Made by a program: the position numbers and the translations under genes
The notes under the pieces: generated by a model
Database searches by the model: none
What the model was told of the DNA's origin: nothing
What the model saw: the letters and a program-made list of their open reading frames with translations, nothing else
Part shown: piece by piece, positions 1 through 8,865 of the stretch
How the letters are laid out: each line of letters opens with the position of its first letter
Position numbering within the stretch: the first letter of the stretch is position 1
Assembly (NCBI RefSeq): GCF_002925845.1
Contig: NZ_PDNI01000055.1
Coordinates: 24,326-88,325 of the forward strand
Origin: Roseovarius nitratireducens
GTDB taxonomy: Bacteria > Pseudomonadota > Alphaproteobacteria > Rhodobacterales > Rhodobacteraceae
DNA: 64,000 nucleotides
Reading direction: 5' to 3'

Positions 1-727
<727 letters not shown>

Positions 728-926
728 GTCCGTCTGCCCCCTTCTGACTTGCTCGCAACCTAGTCGGTTGGCGCGCGACCGCAAGCGGCGTGGGCGGCCT
801 CTCCCCTGTGCGATGGCGCGCAGTTCCAACCTGGAAACAATCTGTGCGACGGTTATGCGCGACAGCGCGCCTCGTCTTTGCTATAAGCATCATCGGGTGG
901 GACCGATTTGATCTGTGGGAAATGCC

Positions 927-1652
927 ATGCTCACCCGACTTCTGACCGCCCTCTTCCTTTTGTCCGTCACGCAAGCAGGGCTGGCCCATGCCGGCGGCCA
1001 GAACGGGCCACGCGTCCTGATGATGGGTGATTCGCTCTTTGCCATGCACAAGCTGGCAGGTGGCTCCGTCGGCACGCGCCTGCGCGCCGCGCTTGACGCG
1101 CATCTCGTGGACAATTCGGTGGGTGGTGCGCGGTTTCTCTATCGGCTGCCGATCTCCGGTGCCCTTGGCCTCAACATCGCCAAGCAATATCGCCGTGGCG
1201 ACTGGGATTGGGTCGTGCTGGGCGGTGGCGGCAACGATCTCTGGCTCGGCTGCGGCTGCAACCGCTGCGAGCGCAAGATGGACCAGATGATTTCCGAGGA
1301 CGGGCGGCGCGGCGTGATCCCTGGCCTTGCCTCGCGTGCGCGGCACGACGGGGCACAGGTGCTGCTCGTGGGCTACATGCGCACGCCCGGCAACGGCTCT
1401 CCGATCGAGCATTGCGCCGACGAGGGCGACATGCTCGACGCGCGGCTTGCGCGGCTTGCCGGGCTGGATGGCGGGGTGCATTTCCTGTCGCTCGCCGACA
1501 TGGTCCCGCATGGCGACCTCAGTTACCACGCGATGGACCGCATCCACCCCTCGTTCAAGGGCAGCCGCGCGATCGCCCACCGCATCGCGCGGTTGATCGC
1601 CGCCGAATCGGGTGCTCCGGTGGTCTCGCGTGGCGCGGGCGGCGCCGACTGA
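927..1652 (+). CDS. Secreted SGNH/GDSL-family hydrolase
   Basis: This is a 241-residue protein with an N-terminal signal peptide (cleavage probably after AGLAHA near residue 22). It carries the SGNH blocks: GDSL with nucleophile Ser at 34-37, GGGGND near 100-104 with the Asn of block III, and the DRIHPS motif near 204-209 supplying Asp and His. These hydrolases cleave ester bonds, often acetyl groups on envelope or periplasmic polysaccharides; the substrate here is unknown. A short Cys-rich stretch (GCGCNRC near 108-114) is unusual and could hold a disulfide. I chose the ATG at 927, which has GGGA 6 bases upstream, over the in-frame GTG at 915. The gene stands alone. Confidence 0.85.
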   Translation: MLTRLLTALFLLSVTQAGLAHAGGQNGPRVLMMGDSLFAMHKLAGGSVGTRLRAALDAHLVDNSVGGARFLYRLPISGALGLNIAKQYRRGDWDWVVLGGGGNDLWLGCGCNRCERKMDQMISEDGRRGVIPGLASRARHDGAQVLLVGYMRTPGNGSPIEHCADEGDMLDARLARLAGLDGGVHFLSLADMVPHGDLSYHAMDRIHPSFKGSRAIAHRIARLIAAESGAPVVSRGAGGAD

Positions 1653-1667
1653 CGCGGCGCCGCGTCC

Positions 1668-2189
1668 TTATCCCAACATGCGGCGGAACCAGCCCTTTTT
1701 CGGGGCCTCGTCGTCGGTCTCCGCGGTATTCTCATCCGGGGCTTCCTCGGGTTGGACGACCGCCGCTTCCAACCGGGCAAAGAACTGGTCGGCCATCTTC
1801 TTGGCAAAGCCATCGACGATCCGGCTGCCAAGCTGCGCGAGCTTGCCGCCGACGCTGGCCTCGACATCGTAGTGCAGCCGTGTGCCGCCCTCGATCTCCT
1901 CGAGCCGCACGGCGGCGCTGCCCTTGGCATGGCCCGCCGTGCCCCCCTTGCCCGCGCCGCTCAGCGTGAGGCTCTCGGGCTCGACCATGTCGGTCAGCGT
2001 CACCGAGCCCTTGAATGTGGCCTTCACCGGGCCGACCTTCTGCACCACCACCGCCTCGAACCCGTCCTCGGGCGTCCCGGTCACCTCCTGCGCGCCGGGC
2101 ACGCATTCCTTGAGCACCTCGGGGCTGAGCAGCGCCGCCCATACCGTCGCGCGGTCGGCGGCGATCTCGCGGCTGTCGGACATCTTCAT
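1668..2189 (-). CDS. CoxG-like SRPBCC family protein
   Basis: This 173-residue protein belongs to the carbon monoxide dehydrogenase subunit G (CoxG) branch of the START/SRPBCC fold. Visible family hallmarks are the N-terminal SREIAADRATVWAALLSPEVL stretch, the central LTDMVEPESLTLSGAGKGG region and the DGFAKKMADQFFARL helix near 130-145. CoxG tethers or matures molybdenum hydroxylases, but no cox genes lie nearby, so the role here is open; a membrane-recruitment or hydrophobic-ligand role is inferred. The C-terminal 25 residues are acidic and then basic (EEAPDENTAET..KKGWFRRM). The start at 2189 has AGGAGG at a workable distance; an ATG two codons later is also possible. Confidence 0.8.
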   Translation of the reverse strand: MKMSDSREIAADRATVWAALLSPEVLKECVPGAQEVTGTPEDGFEAVVVQKVGPVKATFKGSVTLTDMVEPESLTLSGAGKGGTAGHAKGSAAVRLEEIEGGTRLHYDVEASVGGKLAQLGSRIVDGFAKKMADQFFARLEAAVVQPEEAPDENTAETDDEAPKKGWFRRMLG

Positions 2190-2290
2190 CTCGGCGTCTC
2201 CTCCTGTTCCTCTGGCCCACAGCGTAACCCGGTGGCGCGCCGGGGCAAAGACGTCCTATGGTCCGGGTCACGACAAGGAGGGGGACAGGG

Positions 2291-3370
2291 ATGCTGACGG
2301 GGCTGCGCGTGGTCGAGTTCGAGGGGCTGGGGCCCGCACCCTTCGCCGCGATGATGCTGGCCGAGATGGGGGCCGAGGTGGTGGTGATCCACCGCCCTGG
2401 CCCGGGCAGCCCGGTAGCGGGTGATCGCAACCTGCTCGACCGCGGCAAGCGGTCTATCGTGCTCGACCTAAAGGATGCGGCCGACATCGCCGTGGCCCGT
2501 GCGCTGGTCGCCCGCGCCGACGCGCTGGTCGAGGGCTATCGCCCAGGCGTGATGGAGCGGCTGGGGCTGGGGCCGGACGAGATGCGCGCCGCCAACCCGC
2601 GCCTTGTCTACGGTCGGATGACCGGCTGGGGGCAAGACGGGCCGCGCGCCCGGCAGGCAGGGCATGACCTCAACTACCTCGCCACCTCTGGTGCGCTTTG
2701 GTACGCGGGCGCCCCTGGCACCCCGCCCCTGACGCCGCCCACCATGCTGGGCGATGTGGGCGGCGGCGCGCTTTACCTCGTGGCCGGTGTTCTGGCGGGG
2801 CTGGTGCAGGCCGCGCGCACCGGGCAGGGCACGGTGGTGGATGCCGCCATCGTCGATGGCTCGGCGCACATGATGGCGCTGCTGATGTCGATGATGCCCT
2901 CTGGCAACCTGTCGATGGAGCGGGGGCAGAGCCTGCTGGACGGCCCGCACTGGAGCCGCGTCTATGCCTGCGCCTGCGGCGGGTGGCTCTCGGTGCAATG
3001 CCTCGAGCCGCAATTCTACGCGGCGTTTCTGGATGTGATGGGGCTTGGAGGTGATCCGCGCTTTGCCGCGCAGCAGGACCGCGCGCAATGGTCCGCACAG
3101 ACCGAAGCACTGGCCGCGATCTTTGCTGACCGCCCGCTGGCGTATTGGGCACGGCTCTTTGCCGGGTCCGATGCCTGCGTCGCCCCGGTGCTGCGCCCGG
3201 ACGCGGCGGCAACCGATTCGCACATGGCGGCGCGCGGCGTGTGGCAGGGCGAGGGCGACAGTCTGGCCCCCGCGCCTGCCCCCCGCTTTGACGGGGGCGT
3301 GTCCCGGGTCACGGACCCACCCCTGCGCGGTGCGGACAGCGCGGCGATCCGGGCGGAACTGGGGATGTGA
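2291..3370 (+). CDS. CoA-transferase family III protein, AMACR (2-methylacyl-CoA racemase) type
   Basis: This 359-residue protein starts at the ATG at 2291, behind an AGGAGG sequence at 2276-2281. The N-terminus (LRVVEFEGLGPAPFAAMMLAE) is the CaiB/BaiF fold. GHDLNYLATSGAL near 124-136 and GDVGGG near 154-159 match the racemase branch, giving His125 and Asp155, which align with the catalytic His126/Asp156 pair of mycobacterial Mcr. That pair distinguishes the racemase from the CoA-transferases. The likely reaction is epimerisation of the alpha-methyl centre of branched acyl-CoA before beta-oxidation. It is divergent from the CoxG-like gene across 101 bp. The exact substrate is not shown. Confidence 0.87.
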   Translation: MLTGLRVVEFEGLGPAPFAAMMLAEMGAEVVVIHRPGPGSPVAGDRNLLDRGKRSIVLDLKDAADIAVARALVARADALVEGYRPGVMERLGLGPDEMRAANPRLVYGRMTGWGQDGPRARQAGHDLNYLATSGALWYAGAPGTPPLTPPTMLGDVGGGALYLVAGVLAGLVQAARTGQGTVVDAAIVDGSAHMMALLMSMMPSGNLSMERGQSLLDGPHWSRVYACACGGWLSVQCLEPQFYAAFLDVMGLGGDPRFAAQQDRAQWSAQTEALAAIFADRPLAYWARLFAGSDACVAPVLRPDAAATDSHMAARGVWQGEGDSLAPAPAPRFDGGVSRVTDPPLRGADSAAIRAELGM

Positions 3371-3415
3371 GGGAGGGGGGTGGCCTGGAGGGGACCCTCA
3401 CAGCTTGGTGCCAAT

Positions 3416-3586
3416 GCGCGGAATCAAGGTGCTGAAAGCACCGCCGCGCAGCGCCCGACCGCCCCATCGGGCGGGCGCTTTTGCAACGATACAAATAGCG
3501 GTGATTTCTGAAGTATCTTGCACCATAAATCGCATAGCACAAACCGAACCGCGCCCACCCGGCGGTCGGGCGCCGCGCGGCTCATC
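3416..3586 (+). repeat. Structured intergenic repeat, copy A (about 170 bp)
   Basis: The element begins GCGCGGAATCAA and ends GCGCGGCTCATC. It aligns end to end with copies at 29038-29211 (reverse strand) and 35730-35898. Hairpin 1 is GGTGC-TGAAA-GCACC, closed outside by GCGCGG pairing with CCGCGC. Hairpin 2 is AGCGCCCGACC pairing with GGGCGGGCGCT (one mismatch), followed by TTTTGCAACG, which resembles an intrinsic terminator. The block GCACCATAAATCGC further on is shared by the copies. It fills most of the gap between two converging genes. Confidence 0.9.
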
Positions 3587-3587
3587 G

Positions 3588-3614
3588 CCAAATGCCCAAC
3601 GACCGCTTCAGGCC
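3588..3614 (-). repeat. Gene-3'-end repeat motif, copy 1
   Basis: On the minus strand this reads GGCCTGAAGCGGTCGTTG followed by GGCATTTGG. It lies 14 bp after the stop of the NYN-LOTUS gene, in that gene's orientation. Related copies are at 8732-8749, 8924-8950 and 25910-25927. Confidence 0.75.
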
Positions 3615-3628
3615 ACTAGCCTCGCTTC

Positions 3629-4348
3629 TCAATCCACCCGCCGCACCAAAAGCTGGTTGCCCGAGCCGGGCTTGGTCTCGAACACCTTCAGTTCCTTGAT
3701 GAGATCGCTCAGCTTCTTCTTGCCATATGTACGCGTGTCGAAATCGGGCTTGTCGGTCTGTATCTGCTGGCCGATGCGGCCCAGCGGATACCATTCGTCA
3801 TCGCTGTCGATCTTTTCCATCGCGTCAAAGATCAGCCGCCGCGCGTCGGCGATGTGGTGGCTGTCGAGCTTGGCCTTGGGGGTGCTGCGTGGCGCGTCGC
3901 TCACGTCCTCGTAGATGTTCTCGATCGCCACGAACCGGTTGCACGCGTTCTTGAGCGCGTCGGGCGCCTTGGCCTCGCCGATGCCGATCACCGTCAGCCC
4001 CTGCTCGCGGATGCGGCTGGCCAGCCGGGTGAAATCGCTGTCCGAAGAAACCAGCACGAAGCCGTCGAAATGGCCCGCATGCAGGATGTCCATCGCGTCG
4101 ATCACCAGCCCGATATCGCTGGCGTTCTTGCCCTTGGTGTTGGCGGTCTGCTGGTGCTGGACGAGGCCGAGGTTCTGCGCCGTCTTGGTCCAGCCCGAAA
4201 GCTGCTGGCTCGACCAGTCACCATAGACCCGCCGCAGCCCCGGCTCGCCATAGCTCGTGACCTCGCGCAGGATCGCGTCGGCATACTTGGCGGGGACGTT
4301 GTCGGCGTCGATCAGGACGGCGAGAAGCTGTGTGTCGCGGTTGGGCAT
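3629..4348 (-). CDS. NYN (PIN-like) RNase domain plus LOTUS/OST-HTH domain protein
   Basis: This is a 239-residue cytoplasmic protein. Residues 8-150 form a NYN domain: LIDADN near 12-17, NASDIGLVIDAMD near 75-87 and SSDSDFTRLA near 101-110 supply the conserved acidic residues of the PIN-like metal site (Asp14, Asp16, Asp78, Asp103/105). Residues about 165-235 form a LOTUS/OST-HTH domain, with the pattern GRIGQQIQ..PDFDTRTYGKKKLSDLI. In the family the first domain is a candidate ribonuclease and the second binds RNA, so a role in RNA cleavage or quality control is likely; the target is unknown. The pairing matches LabA-like bacterial proteins. It is monocistronic, with a repeat motif just behind its stop. 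Confidence 0.88.
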   Translation of the reverse strand: MPNRDTQLLAVLIDADNVPAKYADAILREVTSYGEPGLRRVYGDWSSQQLSGWTKTAQNLGLVQHQQTANTKGKNASDIGLVIDAMDILHAGHFDGFVLVSSDSDFTRLASRIREQGLTVIGIGEAKAPDALKNACNRFVAIENIYEDVSDAPRSTPKAKLDSHHIADARRLIFDAMEKIDSDDEWYPLGRIGQQIQTDKPDFDTRTYGKKKLSDLIKELKVFETKPGSGNQLLVRRVD

Positions 4349-4407
4349 GAAGCGGCTCCTTTTACCCCTTCATGCCCCATTCCGCGCGCGGACGAAAGCG
4401 CCTCTCG

Positions 4408-5277
4408 TCAGGCGTCCTCGCCGATCTTGTCCTGTGTGCGGGTCTCGAAATCCTCTGCCGAATGCCGCTCGTGCAGTTGCATATGCGGCTCGCCAAAGCT
4501 GCGGTTGACCATGCGGCCGCGCTGTACCGCCGGGCGCGCGTCGATCTTCTCGGCCCAGGCGAGGACGTTCTTGTAGCTCTTCGCGTCGAGGAAGGTCGCG
4601 GCGTCGTAGAGCCGCCCGAGGCACAGCTGACCATACCACGGCCAGATCGCCATGTCGGCGATGGTGAATTCGTCTCCGGCGATGAAGGGCTTGTCGGCAA
4701 GCTCGCGGTTCAGCACGTCAAGCTGCCGCTTGGCCTCCATCGCGAAGCGGTCGATGGGGTATTGCCATTTCTCCGGCGCGTAGGCGTAGAAATGACCAAA
4801 GCCGCCGCCGAGATAGGGCGCGCTGCCCATCTGCCACATCAGCCAGTTGATCACCTCGGTCCGCGCGGGGCCGCTCTGCGGCAGGAACGCCCCGTATTTC
4901 TCGGCCAGGTGCAGCAGGATCGAGCCGCTCTCGAACACCCGCAGCGGCGCGTCCCCGGTGCGGTCCACCAGCGCGGGGATCTTGGAATTGGGGTTGATCT
5001 CGACAAAGCCGCTGCCGAATTGCTCGCCCTCGCCAATGTCGATCTTCCACGCGTCATATTCGGCGTCATGCCCGGCAGCGAGCAGTTCCTCGAACATTAC
5101 CGTCACCTTGACGCCGTTGGGCGTGGCCAGCGAATAGAGCTGGAAAGGGTGCTCTCCCACCGGCAGCTCCTTGTCATGGGTCGCCCCGGCGATGGGCCGG
5201 TTGATCGAGGCGAACTGCCCGCCAGAGGCGCCCTCCCATTTCCAGACGTCGGGCGGGGTATAACTGTCGTCGCTCAT
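4408..5277 (-). CDS. yghU: YghU-type glutathione S-transferase / disulfide-bond oxidoreductase
   Basis: This 289-residue protein has the length and layout of E. coli YghU (288). An N-terminal extension (YTPPDVWKWEGASGGQFASINRPIAGATHDKEL) precedes the thioredoxin-like domain. That domain contains TPNGVKVTVMFEELL near 52-66 and the glutathione-binding NPNSKIPALVD..VFESGSILLHLAEK near 95-127, and an all-helical domain ends with FTIADMAIWPW. YghU-type enzymes reduce disulfides such as 2-hydroxyethyl disulfide with glutathione and lack an essential active-site Cys or Ser. It follows cysK on the same strand with a 103 bp gap holding a hairpin, so both may serve thiol metabolism, though co-transcription is uncertain. 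Confidence 0.9.
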   Translation of the reverse strand: MSDDSYTPPDVWKWEGASGGQFASINRPIAGATHDKELPVGEHPFQLYSLATPNGVKVTVMFEELLAAGHDAEYDAWKIDIGEGEQFGSGFVEINPNSKIPALVDRTGDAPLRVFESGSILLHLAEKYGAFLPQSGPARTEVINWLMWQMGSAPYLGGGFGHFYAYAPEKWQYPIDRFAMEAKRQLDVLNRELADKPFIAGDEFTIADMAIWPWYGQLCLGRLYDAATFLDAKSYKNVLAWAEKIDARPAVQRGRMVNRSFGEPHMQLHERHSAEDFETRTQDKIGEDA

Positions 5278-5346
5278 GTGATGATGTCCTCTCGAATTGC
5301 GTTGCCGCCAAGCTAATCCTTACGCAATGGCGCACAATCGGCGCGA

Positions 5347-5366
5347 CTGCACAGGTTCCTGTGCAG
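5347..5366 (-). terminator. Perfect hairpin downstream of cysK
   Basis: CTGCACAGG and CCTGTGCAG form a 9 bp perfect stem with a 2-base loop. It starts 15 bp past the cysK stop. No U-tract follows, so it may be an mRNA-stabilising or weak termination stem rather than a classical terminator. Confidence 0.5.
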
Positions 5367-5380
5367 CCGTGCAAAGGCCG

Positions 5381-6460
5381 TCAGCCCAGTTGATAGCCCG
5401 GGGTCGAGGCCGAGATCGCCTGCTCCTCCTCGTCCATGTCCTCGCCGATCCCGTCAAAGAGCGGCGTGGTCATGTAGCGCTCTCCGGTGTCGGGCAACAT
5501 GCACAGGATCACCGAGCCGGGGGCGGCAGTCTCGGCGATCTGTAGCGAGACCGCGAAGGTCGCGCCGCCCGAGACGCCGGTGAAAATCCCCTCCTTTGCC
5601 GCGAGGTCGCGCGCCACCTTGATCCCGTCGGGGCCTGAAACGGGGATGAGATCGTCGTAATAGCCCTTGTCCACCGCCTCCTGCAGCACGAGCGGGATGA
5701 AATCCGGGGTCCAGCCCTGGATGGGGTGCGGCTCGAATGCCGGGTGGCTCGCGGCGGGCTCGCCCTTGTCGTTGCGCTCCTGCGCTTGGCCGCTGCCCAG
5801 AAGCGCGGCATTGGCAGGCTCCGACAGGACGATCTTTGTTTCGGGGCGCGTATCGCGCAGCACCCGGCCCAGCCCCGTCACCGTGCCGCCGGTGCCATAG
5901 CCCGTGACCACGTAATCGAGCCGTTCCCCCTCGAAATCGCCGAGGATTTCCCGCGCGGTGGTGGCGGCGTGGATATCGGCATTGTCCTTGGTCTCGAACT
6001 GGTGGGCGAGGAACCAGCCGTTCGCCTCGGCCAGCTCCTCGGCCTTCTTGTACATGCCAAAGCCTTTTTCGGCCTTGGGCGTCAGCACCACCTTGGCCCC
6101 CAGCATCCGCATCAGGCGGCGGCGCTCGATGGAGAAACTGTCGGCCATCGTCACAACAAGCGGATAGCCCTTCTGCGCGCAGACCATCGCGAGGCCGATG
6201 CCGGTATTGCCGCTGGTCGCCTCGACCACCGTCTGCCCGGGTTTGAGCCGCCCGTCGCGTTCGGCGGCCTCGATGATGTTGACCGCCAGCCGGTCCTTGA
6301 CCGAGGCTGCGGGGTTGAACGCCTCGGCCTTGACATAGATCGTCACGTGATCGGGGCCGAGGTTGTTGACGCGGATCACCGGCGTGTCGCCGATCGTATC
6401 CAGAATGCTGTCGAAGCGGCGGCCGCGGCCCGTGGTGGTGCGGATGGATGTCTCGGTCAT
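5381..6460 (-). CDS. cysK: Cysteine synthase (O-acetylserine sulfhydrylase)
   Basis: This PLP enzyme makes L-cysteine from O-acetylserine and sulfide. The Schiff-base lysine is in NPAASVKDR (Lys55), the asparagine/phosphate-type loop TSGNTG is at 82-87, and the glycine loop GYGTGGT is at 187-193. At 359 residues it is longer than the usual 305-320. It has an insertion around 215-250 (SGQAQERNDKGEPAASHPAF) and a C-terminal acidic tail of about 30 residues, a form I recall from several alphaproteobacteria. It is monocistronic or leads into yghU. Whether it prefers O-acetylserine or O-phosphoserine cannot be read directly; O-acetylserine is the default. Confidence 0.93.
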   Translation of the reverse strand: MTETSIRTTTGRGRRFDSILDTIGDTPVIRVNNLGPDHVTIYVKAEAFNPAASVKDRLAVNIIEAAERDGRLKPGQTVVEATSGNTGIGLAMVCAQKGYPLVVTMADSFSIERRRLMRMLGAKVVLTPKAEKGFGMYKKAEELAEANGWFLAHQFETKDNADIHAATTAREILGDFEGERLDYVVTGYGTGGTVTGLGRVLRDTRPETKIVLSEPANAALLGSGQAQERNDKGEPAASHPAFEPHPIQGWTPDFIPLVLQEAVDKGYYDDLIPVSGPDGIKVARDLAAKEGIFTGVSGGATFAVSLQIAETAAPGSVILCMLPDTGERYMTTPLFDGIGEDMDEEEQAISASTPGYQLG

Positions 6461-6656
6461 GATCTGTCTCCCTCTTTCGTGTTGGTGGCAAAGCTATGCC
6501 GCGTCGCGAGGGTCGAAAAGGATTGTCCTTCGCGCACGGGGTCTGGTCCGTAAATTCGTGACATGCGTCCTGCAATAGCACGCATTCCGGGACGAAAGTA
6601 TCGCATGACGGCCCGGACAGCAGACTCGACTTGGCCGACCAGTCGATCTACCTTGA

Positions 6657-6671
6657 GAACAAATAGCGAAC
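6657..6671 (+). promoter_or_regulatory. LexA (SOS) box upstream of imuB
   Basis: GAAC-AAATAGC-GAAC is an exact GAAC-N7-GAAC direct repeat, the LexA operator type of alphaproteobacteria. It ends 10 bases before the imuB ATG, so it would overlap the promoter or start region. Confidence 0.85.
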
Positions 6672-6681
6672 ATTAGCTGCC

Positions 6682-8298
6682 ATGCCCGCCCGTCGCATCC
6701 TTTCCGTCTGGTTTCCCCGGCTGGGGGCCGAGCGCCTGACGCGCCGTGCGGGCGCGGCGGGGGCGTTTGCCGTGGTGGCCGAGGACGGGCCGCGGCAGGT
6801 GCTGGCCGCGCTCTCTGCCGGGGCCGAAGCGGCGGGACTGGTGCCCGGCCAGCCGCTGCGCGAGGCGCAGGCGCTCTGCCCGGACCTGCGCACCACCCCG
6901 CAAGAGCCCGCCGCCGAGGCCGCATTTCTGCGCGCGCTGGCGCGCTGGGCGGACCGGTTCTCGCCGCTGGTCGCGTGCGACGGGGCGGCGGGGCTGATGC
7001 TCGACATCACCGGTTGCGCGCATCTTTTCGGCGGTGAGGCGGCGCTGGGCGCTGCGGTTGTGGACGAGGCCACAGACCTCGGCCTCTCGGCGCGCTGCGC
7101 CATCGCGGACACGCCCGGCGCGGCCTGGGCGCTGGCGCGCTTCGCGGGGCAGGGGGCGGCACCGGGCCGCTCGGGCGACGCCATAGAGCAGGAGGCGCGC
7201 GCCACCCGAGCCCGCGCCGCCCGGCGCGGGCCGTGGCAGGGCCGGGCGGTGCCGCGCGCCGCCGCCCCGGTGATCCTCGCGCCGCCGGGGCAGCTTCACG
7301 CCGTGCTGGCCCCCCTGCCGGTGGCGGCGCTGCGCCTGCCCGAGGGGCTGGCCGATGACCTCGGTCGGCTGGGGCTACGGCGGATCGGCGATCTCGCGGG
7401 GCAGCCGCGTGCGGCGCTGGGGCGGCGCTTCGGTCCGGTGCTCATGCGGCGGCTCGACCAGGCGCTGGGTGCTGTGCCCGAGCCGCTCTCGGCCATCGCC
7501 CCGCCGCCGCCGCTGGCGGTGCGGCTGAGCCTGCCCGAGCCGATCGGCCTGATGGATGACCTGCGCGAGGGGGCCGCGCGGCTGCTGGCGCGGCTCTGCG
7601 CGCGGCTGGCTGAGCGCGGCGAGGGCGCGCGCGCCCTGCGGCTCGAGGTGCGCGGTGCCGATGGCGGCGTGCAGGCGGTGGACCTGCGGCTGGCGCGCGC
7701 CATGCGCGACGCCGACGCGATGCTCGCGCTGTTGGTGCCACGGCTGGAGCGGATCGACGCGGGCTTTGGCATCGACATGCTGCGCCTCGACGCGCCACAG
7801 ACCGAGCGTATCGTGCCCGAGCAGATGCGCGGGCAGGGGCAGGCGGCCGCGCGGGGTGACGCGCTCGCGGACTTGCTCACCCGGCTGGGCGCGCGTGTTG
7901 GGCTCGACGCGATCACCCGCCGCCATCCCGCCGAGAGCCGCATCCCGGCCAAGACCGCGCTCACCCTCGCCGCCGCCTGGTCCGAGCCCGCCGCCGCGCC
8001 CTGGCCGCGGCCCGAACATCCCCGCCCGCTGATGCTCTGGCGGCCCGAACCGGTCACGCCACAGGCGGGCGGACGGCCCTGCGCGACGTTTCGCTGGCGC
8101 GGGCGGCGGCACGAGACGGCCCATGCCGTCGGCCCCGAGCGGATCGCCCCGGAATGGTGGCTCGACGATCCCGAATGGCGCACGGGCCTGCGCGATTACT
8201 GGCAGGTTCTGACCACGCGCGGCGAGCGGCTCTGGCTTTTCCAGGCGCATGGTGCGGCGCTCTCGGGGGGGTGGTTCTGCCACGGGCGGTTCGCCTGA
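6682..8298 (+). CDS. imuB: ImuB, Y-family DNA polymerase-like mutasome subunit
   Basis: This 538-residue protein starts with RILSVWFPRLGAERLTRR and carries ALCPDLRTTP and the palm motif LMLDITGCAHLFGGE near 108-122, all typical of ImuB. ImuB is a catalytically inactive Y-family paralogue that bridges ImuA, the beta clamp and DnaE2 in error-prone repair. The C-terminal part ends with the family-typical ERLWLFQAHG...WFCHGRFA. A LexA box sits 10 bp upstream and no clear Shine-Dalgarno is visible, so the transcript may be leaderless. The usual partners imuA and dnaE2 are absent on both sides. The next gene, DUF2794, follows after 58 bp. Confidence 0.92.
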   Translation: MPARRILSVWFPRLGAERLTRRAGAAGAFAVVAEDGPRQVLAALSAGAEAAGLVPGQPLREAQALCPDLRTTPQEPAAEAAFLRALARWADRFSPLVACDGAAGLMLDITGCAHLFGGEAALGAAVVDEATDLGLSARCAIADTPGAAWALARFAGQGAAPGRSGDAIEQEARATRARAARRGPWQGRAVPRAAAPVILAPPGQLHAVLAPLPVAALRLPEGLADDLGRLGLRRIGDLAGQPRAALGRRFGPVLMRRLDQALGAVPEPLSAIAPPPPLAVRLSLPEPIGLMDDLREGAARLLARLCARLAERGEGARALRLEVRGADGGVQAVDLRLARAMRDADAMLALLVPRLERIDAGFGIDMLRLDAPQTERIVPEQMRGQGQAAARGDALADLLTRLGARVGLDAITRRHPAESRIPAKTALTLAAAWSEPAAAPWPRPEHPRPLMLWRPEPVTPQAGGRPCATFRWRGRRHETAHAVGPERIAPEWWLDDPEWRTGLRDYWQVLTTRGERLWLFQAHGAALSGGWFCHGRFA

Positions 8299-8356
8299 GG
8301 CGGCCCGGCGTGTCATCGCTCTTGATTCGCGCTGCATTTGGCGCAACTCTGGGGCC

Positions 8357-8704
8357 ATGAACATGCCAGGCCCCGGCCCGCTCACGGGCGCGAAACCGAC
8401 CGAGCCGCAGGTGGCGTTCCGACGCGACGAGCTGGGCGTGATCCTGTCGCTGTACGGGCGTATGGTGGCGGCGGGCGAGTGGCGCGATTACGGTATCTCT
8501 TGCCTGCGCGAAGTGGCCGTGTTCTCGGTCTTTCGCCGCACCGCCGAGCACCCGCTCTACCGTATCGAGAAACGCCCCCGCCTGCGTGACCGGCAGGGGC
8601 AGTATTCGGTGATCGGCATGGACGGGCGGATATTGAAGCGCGGGCACGACCTGCGCACCGTGCTGCGCGTGCTCGAACGCAAGCTCATCCGCGCGGTGGA
8701 GTAG
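8357..8704 (+). CDS. DUF2794 family protein
   Basis: This is a 115-residue cytoplasmic protein matching the alphaproteobacterial DUF2794 family (VAFRRDELGVILSLYGRMVAAGEWRDYGI, then REVAVFSVFRRTAEHPLYRIEKRP). Its function is not known. The ATG at 8357 is the first that gives the family-sized product; upstream codons in frame are out of character. It lies 58 bp after imuB on the same strand and could be co-transcribed. A copy of the gene-3'-end repeat motif follows its stop by 27 bp. Confidence 0.85.
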   Translation: MNMPGPGPLTGAKPTEPQVAFRRDELGVILSLYGRMVAAGEWRDYGISCLREVAVFSVFRRTAEHPLYRIEKRPRLRDRQGQYSVIGMDGRILKRGHDLRTVLRVLERKLIRAVE

Positions 8705-8731
8705 CGAGCAAAGGGGGAGCGGGGCGGTTCT

Positions 8732-8749
8732 GGCCTTGAGCGGTCGTTG
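8732..8749 (+). repeat. Gene-3'-end repeat motif, copy 2
   Basis: GGCCTTGAGCGGTCGTTG, 27 bp after the DUF2794 stop and in the same orientation as that gene. It differs from copy 1 at one position over 18 bases. Confidence 0.75.
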
Positions 8750-8865
8750 CAGTGAGCCGTGTCATCGTATGTCCGCGGGCAGGCGATCCAACGGTTTTTC
8801 AGGGCACTTTATTTCTGCTTTCCCGAAAAACATGCAATCGGCGCGCTAGCTTAGCCAAATCGCCT

